Below are positions 50,218-62,125 of a stretch of 64,000 nucleotides of DNA, piece by piece (the stretch's first letter is position 1; the number at the start of each line of letters is the position of its first letter). Made by a program: the position numbers and the translations under genes. Location of the stretch: the NCBI RefSeq assembly GCF_027596085.1, contig NC_072456.1:25229261-25293260 (forward strand). Direction: 5' to 3'. A model generated the notes under the pieces. That model was not told the origin of the DNA, searched no databases, and saw only the letters and a program-made list of their open reading frames with translations. The DNA comes from Anoplopoma fimbria (taxonomy: Eukaryota; Chordata; Actinopteri; Perciformes; Anoplopomatidae).

Positions 50218-51253
50218 TGTGTGTCCTGGCCTCTGCTCTCTTATCTCACAGCTCTCATTAACCAGGCTTTTGTTTTCCTTAGCTTCATTAGCATTCCCAT
50301 GACAGCGGCTGTTACCTCAGCGCGAGGCTAAATGCTAGGCTAAGTGTTAGCCGTGAGGAGTCAGTCTGCCCCTTTTCATTAACATCAGCCTGTTTACACT
50401 GTCTAAGTGTTTATAAGTGCAGTGACACAGCTTCCCCTAATAGCTCTCTGGCAGCGGGTCGACATGTAAAGTGTTTGCTTTAGCTGCTCTGTCTTAAAAC
50501 AGCGAGGAGGCAGATCATCCCTCCTGCAGAATATGTTAGTCCTGTTTTCACCTTTGGGTGAATACGCTACTCTATTAACATGAAGGCAGCACCGGCACAG
50601 GCATGTTTCCTCAAGGGCAATGTGCAGAGTATAATATCACAACCTGGCTAGAATGCAGAGAGGAAACAAGAAATAGGAACGAGCAAAGGAAAGCACCAGG
50701 AGGGTTGCCCATCCAGAGACATACGTGGGGGGAGGTGGAGGCAGAAGAAGAAGAAAGGGGGTGAAAAATGGATAATGGATGAGGATAGCTAAGGGGGGTG
50801 TGGGAGGTTGTTTTAGGGGTCCCAGTCTATGTTCCGCATTATGATGAGGTCTTCTCTGGGGAGCTTGTGGTGAATATGTAAACGGAGGCCGAGATGTTCC
50901 AGGAGATCACCTGTGCTCAGGTGACGCAGGAGCGAAGATGTGCAACTACCATCCATGCGTGATGATCACCATGGAGACCGTGTAGCGGCAAGATGAGGAG
51001 GAGAGAATCCACCGTAGTCCCAGAGGGGGGGTTCTAAGGCCGATCAGCGTTTCCTACAGCCATCTTCTTCCTCTTTCTGCCACTAAAACCATCCAGAACG
51101 ACCTACCAAAAAGATGAACAGGACATGGAGGCTTACCTAAAACCACTACCAGAGAATGTTCTCTAACATCAATCAAATAGCCAAATAGGAAACTTTGTAG
51201 AGCTTTTTTTTTTTTCTAAGTGTAAGTGTTTTCCTGTGTTTGTCCTCTGATTA
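50216..51253. other. No gene seen
   Basis: Unique-looking sequence. No long frame, RNA gene or transposon signature was recognised. Confidence 0.5.
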
Positions 51254-51306
51254 ATAATAATAATACATTCTATTTAATAAGCGCTTTTCAAAAAAACTCA
51301 AAGTTG
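51254..51306 (-). mobile_element. Retroposon 3'-end fragment
   Basis: An AAT-repeat run followed by AAGCGCTTTTCAAAAAAACT resembles the 3' end of teleost retroposons read on the minus strand. Only the terminus is present. Confidence 0.45.
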
Positions 51307-51739
51307 ATGTCTTAGATGAATAGAAGCCTTTTACAGCCAACGTCATAAAAAATATGTTTGCGCATGTTGACAACAGAAGTGGCATTTTTTTTCTCAGACA
51401 ACCACACAATTGAGCAAGCTTTGAACATTGAATTTAAACTGCCAGCATCAAAATATCTGCATGTCTGGTTGTCAGAATCTATATTCCAGCATCGCACTTA
51501 AGTTCTTCAGATTTCCCGACTGTTTTTGGATGTTTCAGTTGAACTTTTGACCGTGTTAACTGGTGATATTGAGCTGAATGCGTCCGTGGTTGCCCGTAGT
51601 AACTTAAGTAAATGGTTGGCATAGATAATAAACACAGATGAGTATGTGTTATAAATTGATTGAAGGCTTTTATTCTGAAGCATTCAGCAACGAGTCACTA
51701 TTTTACACGGTCACTCCTGAAACCGAAACACCGGCAGCA

Positions 51740-52085
51740 TCCATGGCTGCAAGCTGTTAAAGGTGTCCAAAACGCTTGTGTTTGTAGCGCCATTTTAAAA
51801 CTGGCATAACATTGTTTTAGAAACGTTTTTCTACTTCCGACCTTTCCGGGTGACAAGTATCACTGTAACACAACATTTAACCACGACTAACTCCACAAAA
51901 CCAGCTTGAAAATGTAGAAAAGATTGCATGAGAGTCTATGGAGCAGAGCCGGATCGCTGCTGGACTCTGGTTGGAGCTGGCCGATGCTACGCTATGATTG
52001 GCCAGACTGCTTCCAAGGGGCGGGACTTAGTGAAAGGTTAACTGTCAGTTCGAATGCAGCTTTAAAAGAATCTAAAGGAGCCTAA
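51740..52085. repeat. Possible dispersed repeat with CGTTTTTCTACTTCCGACC
   Basis: The run from GTGTCCAAAACGCTTGTG through AGAGTCTATGGAGCAGAGCC to GGGGCGGGACTTAGTGAAAG resembles a percomorph repeat from memory. There is no second copy in this window, so the call rests on recollection alone. Confidence 0.4.
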
Positions 52086-53036
52086 TGGGAGTAAAACGTG
52101 AACTAACTGCCACACAGTTACATGTCAGCATCACTGAATGTGTGCGTTCCTCAGAATCAAAGAGCGAGAGCTTCTTCAGACTCACCACTTTGTACCGCCG
52201 TTTAAAGAATATCAGGGAGAAATCTGTTGCCGTAGACGCAGCGCCTCATCAGCGGGCAGCAGACTCAATCATTTATGATGTAATGCAGCCGCCAGACTTT
52301 ATGTATTTTGATTTCCTATCCCTCTGTCTGCTCCCTCAGACGAACATTACTTAGGGATTGAGTGTGCGGCCAGACAGATGTGAGTAATTATGAAGAAAAA
52401 CCGTCACACCTTCCTTCCTTCCTTCCATCCATCCATCCTTTTCCTCATCCTCCTCTTCCTCCCTCCACCCACTCTCCTCTCTCTCTCTCCATCGCTCTCC
52501 ACTCCCTTCTCTGTAAACCGCCCACTAACCCTGTCCGTCAGCCGCTCGCTGCTTACATACCCTTGCAGAAGCTGAAGTGGTCATTATTCACAGCTTAGGC
52601 CGTGGCTGTTTGCTGTGAAATAGCCCACGGTGCGCTCACATGCACTCAGGAACGCAATTAGCATAGCGATTAGCATAAGTATTTTACATGTTAACCTGTC
52701 AAATGCACAGGCACCTCTCTCAGGACCCCTGCAGTCAGTCCTGACAGCAGGCTCATTGAAAGGACGTGCGTTTCCATCGAGCACTCCTTCACTCCTGAGG
52801 TGGAAATACAGATAAAGGGAACAGCGTGTTAAAGATTTATGTAAGAATATAAAGATAAGACTTTACAGAGATGCACCGTTCGATCGGGCGTCAATCAAAA
52901 CCGTCCTTTTTTTCAACTAATTAGCCGTTCAGTCTTATATTTCTGCTTTTTTTTTGGCGTTCAAATTGTGCCACGTGATACTTTTACGTTGGCTCATTGC
53001 AGCAAAGATAGAAAAATCATGCATATAATGTCATTG
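52086..53036. other. No gene seen
   Basis: Holds a short CTTC/ATCC run at 52409-52438 and pyrimidine-rich sequence to about 52510. The remaining frames have no recognisable domain. Confidence 0.5.
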
Positions 53037-53462
53037 GTGTGGAAGTTCTTCCAGCGAGAGTGAAGACAAAATATATAATACATAATAAATAAATAAGACG
53101 TTGAGGAACAACCTGAAAAACATTTGAACTACCTTTAATCAGACGCTAATTATATTGTACTTTGTTCCCATCATGCTGCTAAGAGTAATCACAAGGCGGG
53201 TTGCATTGACTTCCATTAGGATGCGTTCAAGATCTACTCTGTAAAAATGACTATAACTTATCATGATTTGTTCAAATCTCATATTTTTAAATGTAGTTTA
53301 TGGCAAAAAACTTGAATAAATCCAGTTGTTTCAAGGAGATGTTTTCACATTAATATAAAACATATTAGAGAGAAAATTATGAACTGTTTAACTTCCTTAC
53401 ACAAGCTTTAGTATGAATGAAAGCAAATATCTAAATAAAAAATGCAATTTTTCCTGAATATT
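53037..53462 (+). repeat. 427-bp tandem duplication, left copy
   Basis: Ordered matches with 53463-53914: AAGTTCTTCCAGC, TAAATAAATAAGACGTTGAG, GTTCCCATCATGCTGCTAAG, GGGTTGCATTGACTTCCATT, GGAGATGTTTTCACAT and AATATCTAAATAAAAAATGC. AT-rich, non-coding. Confidence 0.9.
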
Positions 53463-53914
53463 GGTATGAAAGTTCTTCCAGCCTAAGCGAAAAAGACATT
53501 AATGATAAATTATAAATAAATAAGACGTTGAGGAAAAAACCTGAAAAACATTTGAACTAACTTTAATCAGACGCTTATGATATTATTTGTTCCCATCATG
53601 CTGCTAAGAGTAATTGCATGTGGGGTTGCATTGACTTCCATTATGATGCGTTCAAGATCAACTATGACTATTGGGTGAAGGTAAATTATAACACTATCAT
53701 GATTTGTTCAAATGTAATCTTTTTAAATGTATTTCTTGGCGATAAACTTGAATAAAACAAGTTGTTTGAAGGAGATGTTTTCACATCAATATAAAACAGA
53801 TATTAGAGAGAGAATTATGACCTTATAATATATAATTAAAACTACTAATCCCAAGATTTAGTATTAATGAAAGCAAATATCTAAATAAAAAATGCAATCA
53901 CTCCTAATCATTTG
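53463..53914 (+). repeat. 427-bp tandem duplication, right copy
   Basis: Second copy in direct orientation, with small insertions (for example TTGGGTGAAGGTAAATTATA near 53668). A third, partial relative is at 33965-34092, so the unit is a dispersed repeat that became tandem here. Confidence 0.9.
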
Positions 53915-54212
53915 AATTATTAACGTAAAAGGATAACATTTAGAATTTTGGACAGTTCACACTGACTTATATTGGGGGGATGGTGGGTCTGGAGCCTTGC
54001 ATTCGGTTATAGTTTTGGGAAAAGAAATCTACAAAAATCAGAATTGGCAGCTCAAACTCTAAAAAAAATCAAATGCTTCTTTTCTTTTCTTCGCTCCCCC
54101 TCCTCCGTCTCAGTCTCATGTCATGTTTATCTCAGTATCGGTTTGCCCTTTTTGTCCACGATACGTCCCAGAGGATCCATTCACTAAATGGGGAAACCCC
54201 TCTCGCTGATGG

Positions 54213-54321
<109 letters not shown>

Positions 54322-54429
54322 GAGCACAAAGTGGCAATAGACCAACATTATTTCAAACAGCACGCCCAGTGACCCGTCTAAAGAGGAATCCCTACTGTGG
54401 CTGTGTACACATAACCTTAATAATTCATT

Positions 54430-54431
<2 letters not shown>

Positions 54432-54509
<78 letters not shown>
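54432..54509. repeat. (CA)39 microsatellite
   Basis: CA tract with one CG step at 54502-54503, in the same orientation as the tract 112 bp upstream. Confidence 0.98.
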
Positions 54510-55340
54510 AAGAGGAGGTGTAAATAATTTACAGTGGGAGACGTCTAGCCCCCAGCATGAATAAATAAGAGGAAGCCCACTGGCCGATCTCGCCCCCCTC
54601 TCACGTCTCCTCTCTGACCGCATACACAGTTTAATCAGATCATAAATATTCCATCACTTCCTTACTCAATAGTCTCACTTATTATGTATTCATTTTTTTG
54701 TTTGTTTTCATTGAACTACAACTTATTGCGTCTACAAATTGTGGTGTTAAGAGACGGATTAAAGATACTTTTTCCACATGAATTTGAACAATTGAAGTGT
54801 GAGGATGTGACGATGATTATTTCACAGTGGCTGTAATTAGATATCATTAACTTACAGTTTTCATCTCTTATCTTTTGTTTTCTTTTTCTGCTTTTCAGAC
54901 TGAATGCTTGTTTCTTCTTCCTCCTTCTTGTTATCGTGGCTCTTAAAATGACTCTTTTCCAACTCTAACAAGTCCCAGTTCGCCTGTTCTCTTTCTATAA
55001 TTCAATTCCAGGCGACACTTCAGCTCACACACTTAGCCACTTGTGAATTCATATTATTTCTTCATTTCATCTGTTTGTGTAACTGAACTTTAAAGCATCC
55101 ACTCTGCAGGTTTATTGCAGTCTCACATTCTTTCCTGTATTTTTTTTAGTGCTAAACCTCTCAAGACATTTATTGTAACAATTTAAGGGATTTAGCAGAT
55201 TCTGGTGACATTGCTCAGGGAATATGAAATGTATTAGACGTAACTCAAATATGGTAGAACAATCTATGGATTTAATGAATATACAAAATAGGGGGAATAT
55301 AGCATCAACGGCAAGATAAGAGTTTGTGCATTTCTATTAT
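54510..55340. other. No gene seen
   Basis: AT-rich unique-looking sequence. Nothing identifiable. Confidence 0.5.
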
Positions 55341-55850
55341 TTTACATTACATTACATTACATTACAGTCATTTAGCAGACGCTTTTATCCAAAGCGACTT
55401 ACAGGAAGTGTATTCAACATAGGTATTCAAGAGAACTACTAGTCACCAGAAGTCATAAGTGCATCTCCTTTCTTAAACAAGCATCTAAAAGCATAAACCA
55501 GAGCAAAAGTATAGTGCAGAGCAAATTACTACGAAAACAATAATTGCAACAGACTAATACGAATACAATAAGTGCTACGAGGAAGGCTCAGGGTAGTACT
55601 TCAATGAAGAAGGTGAGTTTTGAAGAGGTGAGTTTAAAGATGGGCAGCGACTCTGCTGTCCTGAGGTCAGTGGGGAGTTCATTCCACCACTGAGGGGCCA
55701 GGACAGAAAGAAGCTGTGACCGGGTGGATCGGCCGCAGGGACCTCTGAGCGACGGGGCAACCAGTCGCCCCGAGGCAGCAGAGAGGAGTGGTCGGGCGGG
55801 GGTGTAGGGCTTGACCAAGGCCTGGAGATAGGATAGGATTTCACTGTGAA
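55341..55850 (-). mobile_element. 5'-truncated L2-like LINE
   Basis: On the minus strand: the end of an ORF (55850-55588), a 3' UTR, then AAGTCGCTTTGGATAAAAGC, GTCTGCTAAATGACTGTAA and a TGTAA-repeat tail (55341-55366 read as TTACA on the plus strand). This is the classic teleost L2-like 3' end. The 5' part is missing. A terminal fragment of the same family lies at 24346-24388. Confidence 0.9.
55588..55850 (-). pseudogene. L2-like LINE ORF, C-terminal fragment
   Basis: About 85 codons read ILSYLQALVKPYTPARPLLS, GRLVAPSLRG, GRSTRSQLLSVLAPQWWNEL and LRTAESLPIF before a stop. PARPLLSAASGRL and LAPQWWNELP are hallmark C-terminal motifs of teleost L2-type LINEs (from memory). The last 16 residues (after LPIF) diverge from the usual basic tail (RRRLKTHLF-like), which suggests a small frame change near the end. 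The reverse-transcriptase core is absent owing to 5' truncation, so it cannot function. Confidence 0.85.
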
Positions 55851-56374
55851 GTATTGAAATAATAACGGCTCTTTATAGATTAGAAAAGACTACAGTGTTA
55901 GTGTTAATATAGCAGCATTGAACCAAAATATGAATCAGCAAAGGGGACACATTTATTTATATCTAAACAGCACAACAAAGACACAAACTGATTTTCTGGA
56001 CAACTTAAAAGCGTATTTTTGACCAAATACTTGTGTTGATTGTTAAATGATAAACAAACTTAAGATTATGTTTTCAGGAGAATATGAGACTAGTAATGTG
56101 CCAGAATACATTTTGTCTTTTCATCGTTTTAAAGGCTGCATTACAGTAAAATTATTCAATTTTCAAAACATAACAGACTGTTCTATTATAAGCCTTTACC
56201 CACTAAGTCACAATATCCACATAACTGATGATTAGTTATCAGAACTTTCATTCCTTGACCATTTTGTCAAAGCCTCAATGGTCAAATGTACATTATTGTC
56301 GCAATATCGACATTGTGGTATTTGGGAAAAAGATTGTGATATTTATTATTTTTCTACATTTCTACACAACCAGC
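55851..56374. other. No gene seen; possible old repeat
   Basis: AT-rich. 56277-56360 (with GTCGCAATATCGACATTG) resembles the end of an old dispersed repeat but cannot be placed. Confidence 0.4.
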
Positions 56375-56505
56375 CCGAACTCAAGGAGGAACTGATGAAC
56401 CGTTTGGTAGTCAAAGGTCACTGTGACATCACAAAACACTTTTTTTGGCAATAACATCAAGTATTCATATGCGAATTAAGACAATTTTACACCAAAGTTT
56501 GACAT
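56375..56505 (+). repeat. ERE-bearing dispersed repeat, copy 1
   Basis: Shares TCAAAGGTCACTGTGAC, TCACAAAACACTTTTTTTGG and ATTCATATGC with the copy about 430 bp downstream, in direct orientation. It carries GGTCACTGTGACA at 56416-56428, one base from a perfect estrogen response element. Confidence 0.75.
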
Positions 56506-56739
56506 ATGTTTAGGGTAAATGTGCTGTTTCCAGCCACTTGTTTACGTTGGGAGGTGTCAATTTTCTAACTACATGTTATTTGCTGAAAAATATATACAAT
56601 TCCTCCTATTGTAGACTTTTTGGATGTGTTTCGGGAAGTATATTGTGTTTTTCTTGGTACCCTGCTTTCCAGAATATCTATTATATTAAGTTTCTTTCTG
56701 TTTTCATGTTTTCCATCTGTTCGTCTGTCCATCTGGTCC

Positions 56740-57050
56740 ATTGTTGTGAACGTAATATCTCATGAATGCCAGGAGGGAATTTCTTCAAATTTGGCACAAA
56801 CGTCCACTTCACCTAAGTAGAAACTGATCAGAACTTGTTGGTCAAAGGTCACTGTGACCTCACAAAACACTTTTTTTGGGCCATTATTCAAGAATTCATA
56901 TGCTGATTATGACAATTTCATCCAATTCTCTAATAGGATACAATGATGAATTGTTGACATTTTGGACACATAGGGATGTAAACTGCAACTTGACTGGTTG
57001 ATGGAGGCATAAAACCGTGAGGAGTTAATTATAGTTTTTACATAATATAT
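56740..57050 (+). repeat. ERE-bearing dispersed repeat, copy 2
   Basis: The longer copy begins near GTAATATCTCATGAATGCC and includes AAATTTGGCACAAACGTCCA and AGGTCACTGTGACCT (56846-56860), a perfect GGTCAnnnTGACC palindrome. It ends near GGATGTAAACTGCAAC, a motif also attached to copy 3 of the four-copy family at 36594. I recall the 'aatttggcacaaacgtccactt' motif as widespread in fish genomes. Confidence 0.8.
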
Positions 57051-57970
57051 GTCTATGATCGGCATTATTTTCCTCACATCCTCCCAGCAACTGGAATACT
57101 TTCATGTATATTCACTTTGTTCTAAAGTACCTTACGTTCGTCCTCCATGCACATTCCTGACAGTAGGGTGATCTTCTGTGGAGGAAAATACCTTTGAAGC
57201 TCTCTCTCATCTCAAGCAAACACATGTTGGACAGATTTGACAAGTTTGAATTAAAGCCAGTAAAATGAAACCAAACACGCCAAAGATAAACCTAACTGAT
57301 CAGATTACTAGAGTACAGCCACTGTTCTATGAATTAAATACTTAAACTAATGAAGCTAATCAAAGAAACATAATTCTGCTAATAGCATTACTGAAATGCC
57401 TTCAGTACAAAAAAAAAGAACCCTCAGAGGTTCTTTAACTCGGTATCAATATATTGATTCTCCTCATACATAAAAGTTTAATTAGATTGTACATTTCCCA
57501 AATTAAATCTTGATTCCAATGTACTTTAATCCACGCAGGAGACATAGTGCACTCACACAACACACATAAAACAGTGGCTTTAAATTAGAAAACAATTACA
57601 GCAGTGAATGTAGCTGCAGGGTTTAATGCTGCAGGTCTGCTGAGACATGATGAGAGGGAGGTCCCGCTGCATACAGTGTTTGTTATGTCGGACATGAAGT
57701 CGGTCCGTGTTTTACCACCTTTTAGACTGACTGTCTCAGAGAGCAGACCTACTGACCGGTGCCAGAGAAACAACACTGTGTTTGCTGATGGGGTTTAGTT
57801 TTAAAATAACATGCAGCAGTGTCGCTCTACGTGCTAAAGGAAGGAAAACATGTATTTAGACCTCATTTAAGATAAAGAATGATTTCATTCAATGTTTGAT
57901 ATATTTACAAAACAAAACATTATACCCATGATACATTCTAGTGTCCAAATAACACTGTAACATCTGGACA
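57051..57970. other. No gene seen
   Basis: Unique-looking sequence, AT-rich, with short frames only (for example 57585-57798 on both strands). Nothing identifiable. Confidence 0.5.
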
Positions 57971-58806
57971 TTTCTCTCTCTCCTTCTTCTTCTTCCCCAA
58001 TCTCCTTCTTCTTGTTCTTCTTCTTGTTCTTCTTCTGCTCCTCCTCCTCCTTGTTCTTCTTCTTCTTCTTCTTCTTCTTCTTCTCCTTCTTCTTCTTCTT
58101 CTTCTTCTTCTTCTTCTTCTTCTTCTTCTTCTTCTTCTTCTTCTTCTTCTTCTTCTTCTTCTTCTTCTCCTTCCTTCTCCTTCCCCAATCTTCTTCTCCT
58201 TCTTCTCCTTCCTCTTCTTCTTCTGCTCTCCTTCTTGTTCTTCTTCTTCTTCTTCTTCTTCTTCTTCTTCTTCTTCTTCTTTCTTCTTCTTCTTCTTCTT
58301 CTTCTTCTTCTTCTTCTTCTTCTTCTTCTTCTTCTCCTTCTTCTTCTTCTTCTCCTTCTCCTTCTCCTTCTCCTTCCCCAATCTTCTCCTTCTTCTCCTT
58401 CCTCTTCTTCTTCTTCTGCTCATTATTCTTCCTCTTCCTCTCCTCTTCTTCTTCTTCTTCTTCTTCTTCTTCTTCTTCTTCTTCTTCCTTCTTCTTCTTC
58501 TTCTTCTGCTCCTCCTCCTTGTTCTTCTCCTTCTCCTTCTTCTTTTCCTTCTTCTCCTTCTCCTTCCTTCTCCTTCCCCAATCTTCTTCTCCTTCTCCTT
58601 CTTCTTCTCCTTCTTCATCTTCCTCTTCTCCTTCTTCTTGTTCTTGTTCTTGTTCTCCTTCTCCTTTTCCTTCTTCTTCTTCTTTTCCTTCTTCTCCTTC
58701 TCCTTCCCCATTCTTCTTCTCTCCTTGTCCTTCTGCAATCTTCTTCTTCTCCTTCTATTTCTTCTTCTTCTCCTTCTCCTACTTTTTCTTCACCTTCTTC
58801 TCCTCC
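57971..58806. repeat. 836-bp TTC/GAA tract with higher-order repeat
   Basis: Almost pure pyrimidine on the plus strand, mainly CTT/TTC and CTCCTT units. The motif CCCCAAT punctuates it at 57995, 58183, 58376 and 58576 (spacings 188, 193 and 200), with a variant CCCCATT at 58706. A CTTCTGCTC motif also recurs (near 58033, 58220, 58414 and 58504). The array is therefore a degenerate repeat of a unit near 190 bp that itself consists of TTC repeats. Very long Lys/Glu/Arg or Ser/Leu/Phe frames on either strand are translations of this tract and not proteins. Confidence 0.95.
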
Positions 58807-60541
58807 TACAATTTTACCCACCACAACAGCTGTCCTTGACCAGAAAAGTTCTTATTCAACTACAATCATATATCTTTGGGCGTTTAGTTAATTAAATCAC
58901 GGATCTGTAAAAAATAAGTTTCTCCACAAAGACTCTCATGTTCAATAGAGATGAGCTCATAAGATTCTGTGAAATAAATAATTCAGCATGAAAAAAAGCA
59001 TAACAAATGACTAAAGAAAGAGATGCTAATTTCAGACCCTTCATGTATTGTCTTAACTAACTTTACTCACTGTAGCTACAGTTTTGGCTAACCTTAAATT
59101 ACTAGAACCTACATTAGAATTTGATGGTGGTTTGTTTCACTGCAAAAATGTCTTTCTTCCGTTCTTTAATGTGCTTAATAAGGCTTAAAGATAAAACTGA
59201 CAAAAGCTGTCCTGACTAATCTTTCATTAGCAATTTAAATAACAAAGCAAACAACAAACCAGAAACACTCTTGCGTTTTCTTTCTTCGTCTGAGACAACA
59301 GTTCCATAAACCATCCTCTCTGGATGCTCTCAGGTCTGTTTCCTTTAGGATTCGGTGATGCTGCCTCTCCCCCCCTCCCTCCCCCCTTTTACCTTCTTGT
59401 TCCTGTCCTGACCGATCAGTATCTGCTGGCAGAGCCTGGTGCTGTCTGGCACTCTGGCATCTTAATGGTCAGGAGGAGACCTTTCCATAGCAGCACAGAT
59501 CATAACAATTAGTCCAGACTAGGGTTGTTAAAAATGATTATTTTAGATCTTGAACGATTAAAAAGTCTCCAGATCAGCCTTTTCTAGCAGTTGACCTGCT
59601 AAATGTTTAGCACCGATGCTCTGCAAATATCTCGCCTTACAAAATAAAATCACATCTCTACTTTAAGCAACCAGAATCTGGGACTAGGATTATAGATCGG
59701 ACATCCCAAGACATTGCCAACATTTAGCCCGTCCACATATGCAGAGAAGTATGGCAGGTGTAGTTAAGATGATATTGTCTGCACTGGTAACAAACAGTCT
59801 TGCTCTTGAATGACACTCTAACGTTCTTATGGATTCTGTGTTTTTGTGTTGTTAGTTGAGCTAGACCAGAGATCGTTGGGTCCTCATTTTTCTATGTGAA
59901 GTTTTCTGGAGGTGATGTAACGTAGCCCTGCTCTGTTTTATGTGGAGTGAGCGCTATGCTGGACTCCATTAAAAGAAATAGCCTTTTAAATGCTACATTG
60001 CTTGTTGGTAATCGGTCATATGTTCATTTTGGAGGCAATTTGGCCTTGTGTGATCTGATTCATTTGGCATGCAGATGACACACCAGTCATCATTTTGTTG
60101 TGATGAAAACTCAACTTGTAGCATTTACTCCTGTTTTTCTTCATCACTGTTTTGGAAGAAGGAAAGAAAAAAGAGGAACATGTGACCAGATTTAAAAATG
60201 AGGTACTATCTTTTTAGATAAATGCTGTGCGGTGGATCTCACGCTGATGTGAAGAGTGGTTAGTATGGATTTTGAAAAAGTAACTTAAAATGTAATATGG
60301 TGATGTGTTGTGTTACCTTATATGGCTTTGTTGTTTAAAACAGGGACATTTGTGTGGTTGCACTGTTCAGTAACCTGCAAAATAGTCTTAAAAATGCAAA
60401 AGATTTGTGATACAATTGTGGATCAAGATTCTGCTTAAAGAATCCTGATACATTTATTGCATATCGCCCAGATTGATAAAAGGAAGGGAGGGAGGGAGGA
60501 TAAACCGAGATAACAAGATTTTGTGTGTCTCTTTCTCAGTC

Positions 60542-60543
<2 letters not shown>
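58807..60543. other. No gene seen
   Basis: AT-rich unique-looking sequence. 59519-59570 (AGGGTTGTTAAAAATGAT) resembles a common repeat end but is too short to call. Confidence 0.5.
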
Positions 60544-60619
<76 letters not shown>

Positions 60620-60626
60620 ACACACT
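60544..60626. repeat. (CA)35 microsatellite with TC interruptions
   Basis: CA tract, perfect to 60613, then broken by TC steps. Confidence 0.97.
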
Positions 60627-61282
60627 CAGACTTGTTTCTCTGGCACTTGATCTCTGTCAGCGGGGGATTCTTCTGTTCTCCTGCAGTCATCTCTGTGGCT
60701 CTGTGAGTGTGTCGCTTTGCTTGTAATTAAACTATCCGTTAAATCAGTGATTGCAGAGGCTTAAGGAGCCGAGCCTTGGCTCCTTTTTTTCCCCCTATAG
60801 CAGAAGATTTGTGAAGCAGCTGGGATGAAGAACGGTTCTATGTATGTATGCACAGCAGGTAAAGCTAGAGAGCTATTGAGAGAGACACTGAGGCAAAAGG
60901 TATGAAGAGAGAGTCGACAGAGGGGGAAGGAAAACGAAATAGCGTTAAAAAAAAAAACCCAGCTGAGCGCAGGGTGCCGCATGTCGGCGGGTATCAGGGG
61001 GAGTATTTGGTGGCCGGGAGCCAGTATGAGTGAGATGAGGGGAGGCGAGTCTGCAGAGCCAATAAATTACGGGCCTTCAAGCCCCACTTTACATTAATGG
61101 AATGTGCAGCGCTGCTTCTCTCCAGTCGGCCGCTGAGATTAAAGAGCAGGGAAATGGCTGTGGACAGGCTCTCCCCGGCTGGAGCTCTCTGTGCGATATG
61201 GACCTCCAGAAAAAAAAAACCCACAGAGGAGAGCAGGAGGGCCGGCATTCAGGTCCGGAATGAGGGGTTTAGTTATGGGGCC
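60627..61282. other. No gene seen; balanced patch, possibly conserved
   Basis: 60990-61200 is repeat-free with balanced composition and motifs such as CCAATAAATTACGG. It could be conserved. The frame at 61097-61333 lacks recognisable domains and runs through an A9 run. Confidence 0.35.
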
Positions 61283-61953
61283 ACACTACAGGTGAATAGG
61301 GTTAAAATATTTAACTTACAGATATCAGAATGAAACTTTTACAGTTTATTACTGACATTAAGACAATAGTTTCTTGTAAGTTTTCTGAAATGTTATGTTT
61401 AAATCTGCAAATGAGGCAATTCCTTATTGAATATGTGAACACTGGATAATGCCAGGTTCAAAATTCTTGTTTCTTTTTGTTGACATATTAAATTCAAATG
61501 TTTTTACGGAGGGAATTTAGGATATCTCTTTGTATCACAGAAAAATACTGTCAACAGACAAAAACAGTATCATTTTTTCCATGTTTTATGAATAAAATGT
61601 TTTATAAATCACGCTATGAATGATATATGAACAAACCCTTCTGTAAAAACCTTCAGAATATAGAAACAAATTATACTTATAATATCTATTTGTATCACTT
61701 ACAAAGAGATATTTGTATCTATCTTTTTTGCCATGTTTTTAGTAATAAAATGTTGTATCAAACAGGCTATGAATGATATCTGAACAAACCCCTCTGTGTT
61801 AACCTTCAGAATATAGAGAGGAATGAAGCTGTAAAGTTTGGTGTATGTAAGAGCTACTGAAGTGGAGATTTCTGGATCAGAGTCTGAGAAAAAACTCATT
61901 TAGAGAAAACGTCCTTTAAAGATATGTTTAGTTAAATTACATACATGTTGAAG
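61283..61953 (+). repeat. 671-bp tandem repeat, full unit
   Basis: Starts ACACTACAGGTGAATAGGG, which recurs at 61954. The unit has an inner duplication of about 150 bp: the ordered motifs CCATGTTTT, AATAAAATGTT, GCTATGAATGATAT, TGAACAAACCC and CCTTCAGAATATAGA appear from about 61574 and again from about 61724. The sequence is AT-rich and non-coding, and resembles a satellite-like repeat known from percomorphs (memory). Confidence 0.85.
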
Positions 61954-62125
61954 ACACTACAGGTGAATAGGGTAAAATAATTAACTAATAGATATCAACA
62001 TGAAACTTCACCAGTTGATTACTGACATTAAGATGATTATATTTTGTATTGCAAGTTTTCTGAAATCTTATGTTTAAACATGCAAATTAGGCATTATGTT
62101 ATGGTAACCTTTGGTGAATTTAAGA
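61954..62125 (+). repeat. 671-bp tandem repeat, truncated second unit
   Basis: Repeats the first 170 bp of the unit (ACACTACAGGTGAATAGGG, TTACTGACATTAAGA, CAAGTTTTCTGAAAT and CTTATGTTTAAACATGCAAA-like) and then diverges. Confidence 0.8.

Noticed and set aside
57938..58839. Open frames of more than 200 codons rich in Lys/Glu/Arg (minus) or Ser/Leu/Phe (plus)
   Set aside because: They are translations of the TTC/GAA simple-repeat tract, open in several frames because the repeat contains no stop codons.
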